Below are positions 16,500 to 24,538 of a stretch of DNA of 64,000 nucleotides, piece by piece. The translations under genes were made by a program, and so were the position numbers. The notes under the pieces are model-generated. The model did not search any database and had not been told where the DNA came from. It worked only from the letters and a program-made list of their open reading frames with translations. The stretch comes from CAIQJJ01 sp049325275. GTDB lineage: Bacteria > Chloroflexota > Anaerolineae > Anaerolineales > UBA4823. The stretch spans positions 1-64,000 of the forward strand of contig JBMOLU010000013.1 in NCBI GenBank assembly GCA_049325275.1. The letters are read 5' to 3'. Every line of letters starts with the position of its first letter. The first letter of the stretch is position 1.

Positions 16500-17693
16500 T
16501 CAGGGCAAGGGCGCTACAATTGTTTTGACATCTCGAATGTGCAGGTGATCGTGGCGATCGAGCACGCCGACCAGTTCGAGCAGGGTGGTCGGCCCGAGGA
16601 TGGCGTGGCGTGCCGGGCGCTGCCAGGCTTCGGCGGGCAGGCTTTCCAGCAAGGAGATCGTCTCGAGACGGGCTTCGATGAAAGCCTGCAGGGCCGCCGG
16701 CCCGTCTTGTTGGGCGTACTGGCGCTCGACGATCCAGGCATCGGTGTCGATGCCCGCTAAAAAGGGCGCATCGTTCTGTACGATTTTTTGCAGCCGCGGC
16801 AGGTTGACTTCGCTTTCGGCATCCCGCAGGTGACAGGCGATTTCGATCAGGCTCCAGCCCTTTGGATGCGGCCGGCGTTCCCAGGCGCTACCCGGCAGCG
16901 CACGCGTCAGGCTGCCCAGGGCAGCGGGGGTGGCGCGCAGGCTGGCCATACGTGCGCCCGGTGTGGAAAGCCTGGGTTGGATGCGTTCCGGGATGATGCC
17001 ATCCAGCCAAGTGAGCAGGTCTGCGAGGCTTCCACGGTGCTCGGGCAGGTGGGGGGTGGATACGACCTCGTCTGGTTGAATCCAATACATCGCAATCCCG
17101 GCGCCGTGGGCCGAGCGATAGTCGTTTTCCAGGTCGTTGCCTACCATCAGCACCGGGCCTTCAGGCCATCCCATTTGAGCCAGGAATTCGCTGACAAAGG
17201 CCGGGTTGGGTTTGGCAAAGTGAAAGGTTTCATAGGATGGGATCAGCGCAAACGGATAGTGCGCCAGCCCGGCCCAGGCAATGCGCTGCTCGATGGCGGT
17301 GCGCGGAAAGAGCGGGTTGGTAGCAACCGCAACGCGGCAGCCCATTTGCAGCGCTTTTTCAACCAGCGCCGCCGCTTGTGAATGCGGGCGGGTCAAAGCT
17401 CGCAGGTGAGGATACTCCTGCGCATAAAAGTCTTCGATCACTGGGTGCATGGCTTCTTTTTCCAGCCCCAGGGCCGGGTAGAAGGCAGCATCGAATGTCT
17501 CCTCGAGCGTGCGCGTCGGAGAAACGTTCCTGACCATCTGACCGGTGGCGTTCAGCAGGGCCTTGATCATTCGTTCCGGCGCCACATGAGAAGCCAGCCT
17601 TCCGGCCAGAGCCTTGAGGTAGGCCGGAAGGAAGATGTCCATGTCGTTCGTCAGCAGGGTGTCGTCGAGGTCAAGCAGCAGTGTCAGATTCAT
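16500..17693 (-). CDS. HAD-superfamily hydrolase fused to a DinB-like domain
   Basis: A 397-residue two-domain protein. Residues 1-215 form a HAD hydrolase: motif I LLLDLDDTLL with the nucleophile Asp and the following acid/base Asp, motif II around VAVATNPLF, and motif IV MVGNDLENDYRSA. Residues about 240-397 resemble DinB/YfiT-like four-helix metal-binding domains: the His in EIACHLRDAE and the C-terminal DRHDHLHIRDV motif are the usual metal ligands. The fusion is unusual: HAD proteins dephosphorylate small metabolites, while DinB-like proteins include thiol transferases and bacillithiol- or mycothiol-related enzymes. It is 3 bases downstream of the Cys-rich gene, so the two are co-transcribed. 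The fusion appears real because one uninterrupted frame carries both domains. Confidence 0.8.
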   Translation of the reverse strand: MNLTLLLDLDDTLLTNDMDIFLPAYLKALAGRLASHVAPERMIKALLNATGQMVRNVSPTRTLEETFDAAFYPALGLEKEAMHPVIEDFYAQEYPHLRALTRPHSQAAALVEKALQMGCRVAVATNPLFPRTAIEQRIAWAGLAHYPFALIPSYETFHFAKPNPAFVSEFLAQMGWPEGPVLMVGNDLENDYRSAHGAGIAMYWIQPDEVVSTPHLPEHRGSLADLLTWLDGIIPERIQPRLSTPGARMASLRATPAALGSLTRALPGSAWERRPHPKGWSLIEIACHLRDAESEVNLPRLQKIVQNDAPFLAGIDTDAWIVERQYAQQDGPAALQAFIEARLETISLLESLPAEAWQRPARHAILGPTTLLELVGVLDRHDHLHIRDVKTIVAPLP

Positions 17694-17696
17694 AGA

Positions 17697-18047
17697 CTAT
17701 GCGACTTCATTGAAGACGTCAGGCAGCTCGTGGCATTGGCCGCAGCCGGTGTGCGGGTCGAAACCGTCCCGGTGGCTTTTCATGCAATAAGGCCGCACAC
17801 GGACCTGGCGCTTGATGAAGGGGAAGGGACGTGTGACGGTGGCCTTTAGCACCATGTGCTGGCAGGCATTAGCCTGCTGAATGGCCGGCACCGGGCAGGT
17901 GCGGCACAGGTCGGGGGTCCACGTCACGGTGGGTTGTTCATCGAGTAACAGGCGGCATTCTTCACGGCTACGGCCGCGGAAGTAATCGCCGTAGAAGTAG
18001 GAGCATTCTTTACCAGCAGGGGTTCGCATGTTTTTTCTCGAAATCAT
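17697..18047 (-). CDS. Cys-rich small protein, probable metal or Fe-S binding
   Basis: A 116-residue cytoplasmic protein of unrecognised family, next upstream of the HAD-DinB gene with a 3-base gap. It contains many Cys in pairs: CRTCPVP (CxxC), ANACQH, RPYCMKS and a C-terminal CGQCHEL (CxxC), plus KECSYF and EECRLL at the N terminus. The pattern suggests zinc or iron-sulfur sites. ATG 18047 has AGGG 5 bases upstream; ATG 18029 is an alternative. It lies about 50 bases downstream of the EF-P terminator hairpins. A metal-binding partner of the HAD-DinB enzyme is possible but not shown. Confidence 0.6.
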   Translation of the reverse strand: MISRKNMRTPAGKECSYFYGDYFRGRSREECRLLLDEQPTVTWTPDLCRTCPVPAIQQANACQHMVLKATVTRPFPFIKRQVRVRPYCMKSHRDGFDPHTGCGQCHELPDVFNEVA

Positions 18048-18053
18048 TCGATC

Positions 18054-18137
18054 CCTGTTCCGGTTGTTGGTGTTTCCGGAACAGGAACGGTTGAACAGAA
18101 AACGGGAGACTTGCCCGGTTGCGGTGTCTCCCGTTTT
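18054..18137 (-). terminator. Two hairpins downstream of efp
   Basis: Reading the minus strand, a 12-bp perfect stem (18137-18126 with 18110-18099, 15-base loop) ending in GTTTTCTGTT follows the EF-P stop by 38 bases and fits a rho-independent terminator. A second 10-bp stem (18085-18076 with 18063-18054) follows just before the Cys-rich gene. Confidence 0.65.
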
Positions 18138-18174
18138 GGATGATTAATTCATGTTCCAATCAAATGTATTAGAC

Positions 18175-18732
18175 CTACACACGCGTGAGATAGGAGCCGT
18201 CGCGCGTGTCCACCCGGATGGTATCGCCCTGGTTGACGAAAGCGGGCACGCTGACCTCGATACCGGTTTCTACCTTGACCTTTTTGTTGACGCCGGTTGC
18301 CGTGTCACCGCGTACGGCTACCTGGGCCTCAACCACTTTCAGTTCCACGTTGAGGGGCAGTTCGATATCAATCGGTTCGCCCTCGTAGAAAGTGAGTTTG
18401 AGTTCGAGATTCTCGGTGAGGAAACCGGCCGCGTCACTGACCACACTGGCTTGAATCGCCGGTTGTTCGTAGGTATCGAGGTCCATAAAGTAGTAGAAAT
18501 CGCCATCGTTATACAGGTATTGTACGTTATGGAAATCGAGGCGCACGTCTTGTACGCGTACACCGGACTGGAAGGTCATTTCTGTGTTGGAGCCTGTACG
18601 CAGGTCCACGGTTTTCACGCGAATAGTGGCGTTGCCGCGCCCGGGTTTGTTATGGCTGTATTCAAGCACCTTGAGCAGTTTGCCGTCATGTTCGAAGGTG
18701 GTTCCTTTGCGCAAGTCATTTACATCGATCAT
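18175..18732 (-). CDS. efp: Translation elongation factor P
   Basis: A 185-residue EF-P, full length. The three OB-like domains are present: KOW-like N-terminal (1-62), OB (about 66-128) and C-terminal OB (129-185), the last with the TGIEVSVPAFVNQGD signature. EF-P enters stalled ribosomes and helps form peptide bonds at polyproline stretches, which are abundant in the Pro-rich secreted proteins around it. The tip loop reads HNKPGRGNA, so the residue corresponding to the modified lysine of E. coli EF-P is Arg32. An AAGGTGAAG sequence precedes the ATG. No EpmA, EpmB or EarP gene is in the window. Confidence 0.95.
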   Translation of the reverse strand: MIDVNDLRKGTTFEHDGKLLKVLEYSHNKPGRGNATIRVKTVDLRTGSNTEMTFQSGVRVQDVRLDFHNVQYLYNDGDFYYFMDLDTYEQPAIQASVVSDAAGFLTENLELKLTFYEGEPIDIELPLNVELKVVEAQVAVRGDTATGVNKKVKVETGIEVSVPAFVNQGDTIRVDTRDGSYLTRV

Positions 18733-18812
18733 ACTTCTTCTTCACCTTTCAAGAAATTAGGAAAATAACCGGGTCGATTATAGCCTAGCGCCATGGGCAT
18801 GGCAAGGGCCTT

Positions 18813-18842
18813 TTGGCAAACGCGGGAAGGGACGATTATAAT
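18813..18842 (+). promoter_or_regulatory. Sigma-70-like promoter of a probably leaderless gene
   Basis: TTGGCA (18813-18818) and TATAAT (18837-18842) are separated by 18 bp, and the ATG at 18849 begins only 6 bases after TATAAT. Transcription would therefore start at or within a base or two of the start codon, and no Shine-Dalgarno is present. A leaderless mRNA is the simplest reading. Confidence 0.65.
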
Positions 18843-18848
18843 TGCCGC

Positions 18849-20342
18849 ATGCGTACAAAACAACTCATCCCCTGGTTTGTAACCCTCGTCTTTTTGGCCG
18901 GCTTATGGCATCCTGCCGGCCAGGCCCGGGCCGGTGCATCCAAACCCGAATTGATGCAGGCCAGCACGGTGACCGCTTATGACCTGATCGCCGCCATGAA
19001 CACGCTGCGTGTATCCTACGGCCTGCCCGCGCTGATCGAAGACCCAATCATCGATGCCGTTGCCCAGGCCACGGCCGATATCATGGCGGCCAACCAGATG
19101 TCCTGGCATATCGGCGACGTGCGCGGCCGTATTGCCGCAGCAGGATACGGCGGCGGGGCGACCGTTTTCGCCACCGAAAACTTTGCCGCCGGCTACATGA
19201 GCATCGACGAAATCATGGTCGCCTGGTCGGACGAATCGCACATGCGCCCGGCGGTGAACCCGGCTTATTGCCACGTCGGCGCCGGAGTGTCGACTGCCGC
19301 CAACGGTATGACTTACTATGTCCTACAGGCGGCTTATATTTCGGGCAGCGCCTGTGGAGAGTACACCTCCGAACCTGGCGTGGGTGTCACACCGGGTTCC
19401 AGCGCCTACTTCCCCTCCCAAATCATCATGCCGGTCAAGATTTCCACCCCCGATGCCAGCGGAGAAGTCTACCACATCGTTGCCGCCGGACAGTCATTCT
19501 GGTCGATTGCTATCGCCTACCAGATCACGATTCGGGACATCGAAATCTGGAACAACTTGTCCAGGAACACGCCCTTGCAAACGGGCCAGCGCCTGTTCAT
19601 CCCCGGTAAAAACACAAAGGGATACGCCACCCCAACGCCCGTTGGCATGATCGTTCCCAGCGCCCCCGACGAAGACGGCCGGATCGTTCACGTGGTGCAG
19701 CCTTACCAGGCTTTGATCCCCATTGCGGAAGCCTACGACATCACCGTGGACACGATTTTGGGCTTGAACGGCTGGCAGGAAGAGTGGCCGCTACAGGTCG
19801 GCCAGAAGCTGCTGATCGACCCCGGCGATATCACACCCAGCCCCACGCCGCGGCCGTTGACCCCTGTCGAAAAGCTTACCCCGGCCGGTGATGGAAATTA
19901 TTACCACATCATTCAGCAAGGCGAAACGCTCTCGTGGATTGCCGGTTTGTATGAAGTGCCCCTGGCCGACCTTTTGGCCTGGAACAACCTTACAGCCGCT
20001 TCCATCATCCGCCCCGAGCAGAAGCTGCTCTTGCAAGTCACCCCACCAGCCACGGCCACGTTTACCCATGTGCCCATGACGCAGACTCCCTTCTCTGCCA
20101 CGCCGCGTACGCCGAAACCTGCGACGACGATCCCGGCAGCCACGGATACCCTCCCGGCGCCGGCCCTCAGTCCGACATCTCTTCCTCTGCCCAAGGCTCC
20201 CTCGGGTGCATTCGTGGGGATTCTGGCATTGTTGGGCATCGTCGCTACCGGTGGTTTGTTCGTGTGGGTGGGAATTGCGCGTTCGTGGATCAAGATCAGC
20301 CGCTTTTCGAGTTCAGAAGATGACCTACACGATCAAGATTGA
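18849..20342 (+). CDS. Secreted CAP-domain protein with three LysM repeats and C-terminal membrane anchor
   Basis: A 497-residue protein. ATG 18849 is chosen from the promoter geometry (TATAAT 6 bases upstream) and because a signal peptide (about 1-28) starts there. Residues about 40-165 form a CAP/SCP-like domain (NTLRVSYGLPAL, FATENFAAGYMS, then AWSDESHM and the CHVGAGV strand). Three LysM modules follow at about 200-250, 280-325 and 345-395, each with the HIVxxGxS/T-[FW]-x-IA and IxPGQ-like pattern. A Thr/Pro-rich linker and one membrane segment (about 455-478) end in a basic and acidic cytoplasmic tail. LysM domains bind GlcNAc polymers, so it is probably wall or envelope associated. The next gene starts inside its 3' end. 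Confidence 0.88.
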   Translation: MRTKQLIPWFVTLVFLAGLWHPAGQARAGASKPELMQASTVTAYDLIAAMNTLRVSYGLPALIEDPIIDAVAQATADIMAANQMSWHIGDVRGRIAAAGYGGGATVFATENFAAGYMSIDEIMVAWSDESHMRPAVNPAYCHVGAGVSTAANGMTYYVLQAAYISGSACGEYTSEPGVGVTPGSSAYFPSQIIMPVKISTPDASGEVYHIVAAGQSFWSIAIAYQITIRDIEIWNNLSRNTPLQTGQRLFIPGKNTKGYATPTPVGMIVPSAPDEDGRIVHVVQPYQALIPIAEAYDITVDTILGLNGWQEEWPLQVGQKLLIDPGDITPSPTPRPLTPVEKLTPAGDGNYYHIIQQGETLSWIAGLYEVPLADLLAWNNLTAASIIRPEQKLLLQVTPPATATFTHVPMTQTPFSATPRTPKPATTIPAATDTLPAPALSPTSLPLPKAPSGAFVGILALLGIVATGGLFVWVGIARSWIKISRFSSSEDDLHDQD

Positions 20343-20781
20343 CGATTTATCCGACCTGCGCGTCGTGCAATTTCTGGCCGAGCACATCGCAGACATGCGT
20401 TCGGCCTCCCCGCCGGAAAGCAAACACGTCCTGGACCTTGAGGGGCTTAAAAAGCCGGACGTGACGTTCTGGTCGGTCTGGTTGGATGATGAATTGGTTG
20501 CCTGCGGCGCCATTAAGCGCCTGAGCGCCACACACGCTGAATTGAAGTCGATGCGTACATCTGCCGGGCACCGCGGCGCCGGTATCGGCACGATGTTGGT
20601 GCAGTACATCATCGGCGCAGCCCGACAACGCGGCTTCCGGCGGATCAGCCTGGAAACCGGTGCGGCGGCTTTCTTCGAGCCGGCGAGGGCGCTGTACCGG
20701 AAAAATGGTTTCGAATATTGCCCGCCCTTCGACGGTTACCGAATGGATCCCAATAGTGTGTTCATGACCCGGGAGATTTAG
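20320..20781 (+). CDS. GNAT-family N-acetyltransferase
   Basis: A 153-residue GCN5-related acetyltransferase. ATG 20320 overlaps the end of the LysM gene by 23 bases, suggesting translational coupling. The acetyl-CoA binding signature is clear: MRTSAGHRGAGIGTMLVQ (the R-x-x-G-x-G/A loop), then ARQRGFRRISLETG and the C-terminal motif ALYRKNGFEYC. It acetylates an amine on an unknown substrate in the cytoplasm; by sequence it is nearest to small PhnO/YsnE-like enzymes. Confidence 0.87.
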   Translation: MTYTIKIDDLSDLRVVQFLAEHIADMRSASPPESKHVLDLEGLKKPDVTFWSVWLDDELVACGAIKRLSATHAELKSMRTSAGHRGAGIGTMLVQYIIGAARQRGFRRISLETGAAAFFEPARALYRKNGFEYCPPFDGYRMDPNSVFMTREI

Positions 20782-20890
20782 GAATGCGAATCGAATAAGT
20801 GCCCAGTTTCTATGCTGGAAAGAAGCATAACTCGGACAATTATTTATTTCCCGTTCCTTAGGATTAAAAAACGTTCATGTGTGTGTTGTT

Positions 20891-20933
20891 TGTGACTTTT
20901 ATCACAGACGAAGCAGGTTCGCTGAATTACACT
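20891..20933 (+). promoter_or_regulatory. CRP/FNR-type operator and promoter of hcp
   Basis: TGTGA (20891-20895) and TCACA (20902-20906) with 6 bases between form a perfect CRP/FNR-superfamily palindrome. TACACT at 20928-20933 fits a -10 box, placing transcription start near 20940 and the palindrome centre at -41.5, the position of class II activation. HcpR, which controls hcp in anaerobes, recognises TTGTGA-N6-TCACAA-like sites. The 91-base leader then carries 7-bp complementary arms (20954-20960 and 21002-21008). Confidence 0.7.
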
Positions 20934-21030
20934 AACCCAGCAGAAACGTTAACGGTGAATATGGCAACGGCCTTGCGGCCCGAAGTCCTTTTTCATCGAA
21001 CATTCACCCATTCCTGCTGGAGAAGATTTC

Positions 21031-22689
21031 ATGAACATGTTTTGTTTTCAATGTGAAGAAGCCCTGGCTCCGGCCTGCACGCGGGCCGGGGTTTGCGGCA
21101 AGACACCAGAAGTAGCCTGTTTGCAAGATTTGCTCGTCTGGCAGCTTAAGGGCCTGGCTTTCTACGGCGTGCGCGCCCGCACCCTGGGGATCGTCGATGC
21201 CGAGGCGGATCGCTTCGTGGCCGAAGCGCTTTTTTCCACCATCACCAACGTCAACTTCGATGCTTCTTGCTTCGTCGGCCTGGTGCGGCGCGCCGTGACT
21301 TTGCGCGACCGCCTGGCGGCCCGTTTGCGCACGGCCGGCGCCTTGCCCGATGCTTTGCCTGAAATGGCCACCTGGCAGCCGGGTGAGATGGAAAGCGAGG
21401 CCCTGGCGAAGCAAGGCGCGTTGGTGGGGTTGATGAGCGCGATCGGCGGCGACGAGGATTTGCGCTCCCTGCGCGAGCTGCTGCTCTATGGGCTTAAGGG
21501 CCTGGCAGCCTATCTCGATCACGCCTACCTGCTCGATTACCAGGATGAAGCGCTCCTGGCTTTTTTGCAAGAAGGCCTGGTGTCGGTTGCAAAGCCTGAT
21601 GCGACGGCGGACGAACTGGTGGCGATGGTATCGCAGTGCGGGGCGATGGGCGTGCAGGCGATGGCCCTGCTGGATAAAGCCAACACAAGCACCTACGGCC
21701 ATCCGGAACCGACGCAGGTGCAGTTGGGTGTACGCCCCGGCCCGGCGATTTTGGTCAGCGGGCATGATTTGCGCGACCTGGCCGATCTGTTGGAACAGAC
21801 CAACGGCAAGGGCATTAACGTCTATACCCACGGCGAAATGCTCCCGGCGCACGCCTACCCCGAACTTAAAAAGTATCCGCATCTCGTCGGCAACTATGGC
21901 GGCGCCTGGTGGCAGCAGAAGGACGAATTCGAGTCGTTTGGCGGCGCGATTCTGATGACCACCAATTGCTTGGTGCGACCGGATAAGAGTTACCAGGCTC
22001 GGTTGTTCACCACCGGCCTCGTCGGCTGGCCCGGCGTACAGCATATTCCCGACCGGCCGGCAGGCGGCAGAAAAGACTTCACGCCGGTGATCGAAGCGGC
22101 GCTTGCCGCTGCGGCGCCACGGCCTTTGGAAGAAGGTACCCTGACCGTGGGCCTGGCGCATCACGCCGCGCTGAGCGTGGCGGATAAGATTGTCGAAGCC
22201 GTAAAAAGCGGCGCGATTAAACGCTTCGTGGTCATGGCGGGTTGTGACGGACGGCAAAAGGAACGCACCTATTACACCGAACTGGCGCAACGGTTGCCCA
22301 AGGACATGGTCATTCTGACCGCCGGTTGCGCCAAGTACCGTTACAACAAGCTGCCGCTAGGCGAGATCGCCGGCTTTCCGCGCGTGATCGATGCCGGCCA
22401 GTGCAACGACTCGTACTCGCTGGTCGTGATCGCCCAAAAACTGGCTGAGGTATTCGGTGTCGAAGACATCAACGACCTGCCGGTGTCTTACGACATTGCC
22501 TGGTACGAGCAGAAAGCGGTGGTGGTGCTGCTGGCCTTGCTCTACCTGGGCGTCAAGCACATCCGGCTGGGGCCTGCACTGCCCGCCTTCATTTCGCCGG
22601 GCGTGCTAAAAGTGCTGGTCGAAAAGTTCGACATCAAACCCAACGCAACGGTGGAAGAGGACCTGGCCGCCATCGTGGCAGGAAATTAA
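21031..22689 (+). CDS. hcp: Hybrid cluster protein (hydroxylamine reductase / NO reductase)
   Basis: A 552-residue Hcp, full length for the class I form. The N terminus carries the Cys5-x2-Cys8-x7-Cys16-x5-Cys22 pattern of the [4Fe-4S] cluster in anaerobe-type Hcp. Hybrid-cluster ligand segments are all visible: the His in VSGHDLRDL, Cys in TTNCLVRP, Cys in MAGCDGRQKE, Cys in LTAGCAKYRYN and Cys in DAGQCNDSYS. Hcp reduces hydroxylamine in vitro and is linked to detoxifying NO under anaerobic conditions; it also trans-nitrosylates proteins in E. coli. GGAGAA lies 7 bases before the ATG. No Hcr reductase partner is adjacent. The upstream palindrome suggests control by a CRP/FNR-type regulator sensing NO, redox or oxygen. 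Confidence 0.95.
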   Translation: MNMFCFQCEEALAPACTRAGVCGKTPEVACLQDLLVWQLKGLAFYGVRARTLGIVDAEADRFVAEALFSTITNVNFDASCFVGLVRRAVTLRDRLAARLRTAGALPDALPEMATWQPGEMESEALAKQGALVGLMSAIGGDEDLRSLRELLLYGLKGLAAYLDHAYLLDYQDEALLAFLQEGLVSVAKPDATADELVAMVSQCGAMGVQAMALLDKANTSTYGHPEPTQVQLGVRPGPAILVSGHDLRDLADLLEQTNGKGINVYTHGEMLPAHAYPELKKYPHLVGNYGGAWWQQKDEFESFGGAILMTTNCLVRPDKSYQARLFTTGLVGWPGVQHIPDRPAGGRKDFTPVIEAALAAAAPRPLEEGTLTVGLAHHAALSVADKIVEAVKSGAIKRFVVMAGCDGRQKERTYYTELAQRLPKDMVILTAGCAKYRYNKLPLGEIAGFPRVIDAGQCNDSYSLVVIAQKLAEVFGVEDINDLPVSYDIAWYEQKAVVVLLALLYLGVKHIRLGPALPAFISPGVLKVLVEKFDIKPNATVEEDLAAIVAGN

Positions 22690-22697
22690 GCCTCTTT

Positions 22698-22742
22698 GCA
22701 TGGGGGTTGTGCGTCTGTGCAAGCCACGCGCAACCCCTATGC
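22698..22742. terminator. Bidirectional hairpin between hcp and GH43
   Basis: A 17-base inverted repeat (22698-22714 with 22726-22742, 11-base loop) pairs completely if two G-U wobbles are allowed on the plus-strand RNA. It lies 8 bases after the hcp stop, between convergent genes. No strong T-run follows, but position and stem fit a shared terminator. Confidence 0.6.
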
Positions 22743-22782
22743 GGCTTCTTTGCCGGCGAAGCCTGAAGCGCTGTTTTGGCTT

Positions 22783-24366
22783 TCAGTTTTCGTCGATCTC
22801 GCGGTATTCGAACCAGTCAAAGTCGGCGTGGTGGCGGGCGCCGGTCAAATCCTGGCAGCAGAGGCCCACAAATGCGCCGGTGTACTTGCCCTCACGGCAG
22901 TGCTCGTCCGAAAGGATGCTGGCGTCGAAAACGTCACCGATGGCGGCGAGCTGCGTCTTTTCTGGGCCGTGGAAAAACTGCAAGCGATCGTAGTCAACCG
23001 AGACCGCCAGCAGCCAGGGACCGGCTGCCGGGATGGGAACCGGCCCGGGCAGGGGGAAATCCAGGTTTCCGGCGACGCGCGTCATGATTTCAACCATGCG
23101 GCCCAACGTCTCGTCGAATCCAATCTTCAGATAGAACAGGTTTTCCTGATCGTAAAGACAGATCAGGCCGGCTGCCTGCTTGAAGTGCGCCGGGTGAAAT
23201 TCGAGACAGGTTGCTGCCCAGTAGCGGAATGCCTGCTGCCTGCGCGCCACCAGAGCCTGCACGTGCCGTGAACCGACAGACTCGCGGCCTTTGAGGCGCA
23301 GAAAGCCGGGCCTTTCTTCCAGGCTGAGCGTTTCAGGACCCAACGGGATGCGTAGCGTTTGGAAGTCGATCGGCAGCCGGGGCGTATCGAATTCTTCGCG
23401 GGCAGGCGCTTTGGGCCATGGATGCGGAAGAAGTTCCGGCGCAGGGATTTCGACGGCGGCGCGCCTCGGCACAGGCTCGGCGCGCAACCAGCCGTCTTCC
23501 GTCCAGGCGACTTGCTGCAAGGCCGTCTCGCGGCCGAGCGTGCAGCGTCCTTTGCGGGCGATCGGCCGGGCGCACAGGTGCGCCATGTACCAGCCGCTTC
23601 CGGGCACCTCGACCAGGCTGGCATGGCCGGCTTTTTGCAAGCGATCGAGCGGGTGGAAACGGCTGGTAAGCGCCGGGCCGGCCGGATCGGCTTCGTAGGG
23701 ACCTTCCAGCGCACGGGAGCGCGCCACCGTGACCGCGTGACCGTACGATGTGCCGCCTTCAGCCACCAACAGGTAGTACCAGCCATCTTTTTTGTAGAGA
23801 TTGGGGCCTTCGGTGACGCCGAGGCTCGTCCCGCTGAAAATCTTCGTCACAGGCCCAGTGAGCCGCCGTTCGGCCGGTAGATATTCTTGTAAGATGATAC
23901 CGGAAAATCGCGAGCGGCCCTTGCGGTAGTCCGTTTGCATGCACAGCACCCAGTGACGCCCATCCTCGTGATACAGCGACGGATCGAAGCCGTGACTGTG
24001 GAGATAGGTCGGTTCGGACCAGGGGCCTTCGATGGCCGGCGCCGTTACCACGTAGTTGTGCGTGTCCTTGATGCCGGCCGCATCGGTGCGGACATCGGTG
24101 TACACCAGGTAGAACGTGTCGGCATCCCAACTGATGTTCGGCGCCCAGATACCGCAAGAGGCGTGGTGGCCGAGCATGTTGAGTTGGCTCAGGCGATCGA
24201 GCGGCCGCGTCAGGAGCCGCCAGTTGACCAGATCGCGCGAATGATGGATTTGTACGCCAGGGAACCACTCGAAGGTTGATGTGGCCAGATAGTAATCGGC
24301 CCCCACGCGCAGGATAGACGGATCGGGGTTGAAGCCCTTTAAAACTGGATTGTGGATGGTTGGCAT
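22783..24366 (-). CDS. Glycoside hydrolase family 43 beta-xylosidase / arabinofuranosidase
   Basis: A 527-residue GH43 enzyme with a C-terminal beta-sandwich, the layout of intracellular XynB-type beta-xylosidases. ATG 24366 has AGGAG 8-9 bases upstream; upstream in-frame residues are not coding. The catalytic residues are visible: base Asp15 in GFNPDPSI, pKa-modulating Asp128 in HGFDPSLYHEDG and acid Glu186 in VTEGPNLYKKDGWYY. No signal peptide, so it acts in the cytoplasm on imported xylo- or arabino-oligosaccharides. It stands alone: no transporter or xylose genes are adjacent. Divergent from the lipoprotein-like gene. Confidence 0.92.
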   Translation of the reverse strand: MPTIHNPVLKGFNPDPSILRVGADYYLATSTFEWFPGVQIHHSRDLVNWRLLTRPLDRLSQLNMLGHHASCGIWAPNISWDADTFYLVYTDVRTDAAGIKDTHNYVVTAPAIEGPWSEPTYLHSHGFDPSLYHEDGRHWVLCMQTDYRKGRSRFSGIILQEYLPAERRLTGPVTKIFSGTSLGVTEGPNLYKKDGWYYLLVAEGGTSYGHAVTVARSRALEGPYEADPAGPALTSRFHPLDRLQKAGHASLVEVPGSGWYMAHLCARPIARKGRCTLGRETALQQVAWTEDGWLRAEPVPRRAAVEIPAPELLPHPWPKAPAREEFDTPRLPIDFQTLRIPLGPETLSLEERPGFLRLKGRESVGSRHVQALVARRQQAFRYWAATCLEFHPAHFKQAAGLICLYDQENLFYLKIGFDETLGRMVEIMTRVAGNLDFPLPGPVPIPAAGPWLLAVSVDYDRLQFFHGPEKTQLAAIGDVFDASILSDEHCREGKYTGAFVGLCCQDLTGARHHADFDWFEYREIDEN

Positions 24367-24538
24367 GTCGATTTTCTCCTGAGTTTGTGTAGAATTACAA
24401 TATACCGGTCCAGCCGAATCGTCAATACCTGTCCACCTGGCCAGGCTGAAGCCTGACTCCAGGCCAAGATCAACCCTCCGATCGTCGAGCGAGCCACGGA
24501 GCTTCCGGGAGTATGATCGGATGTGAAAGGATTTACCC

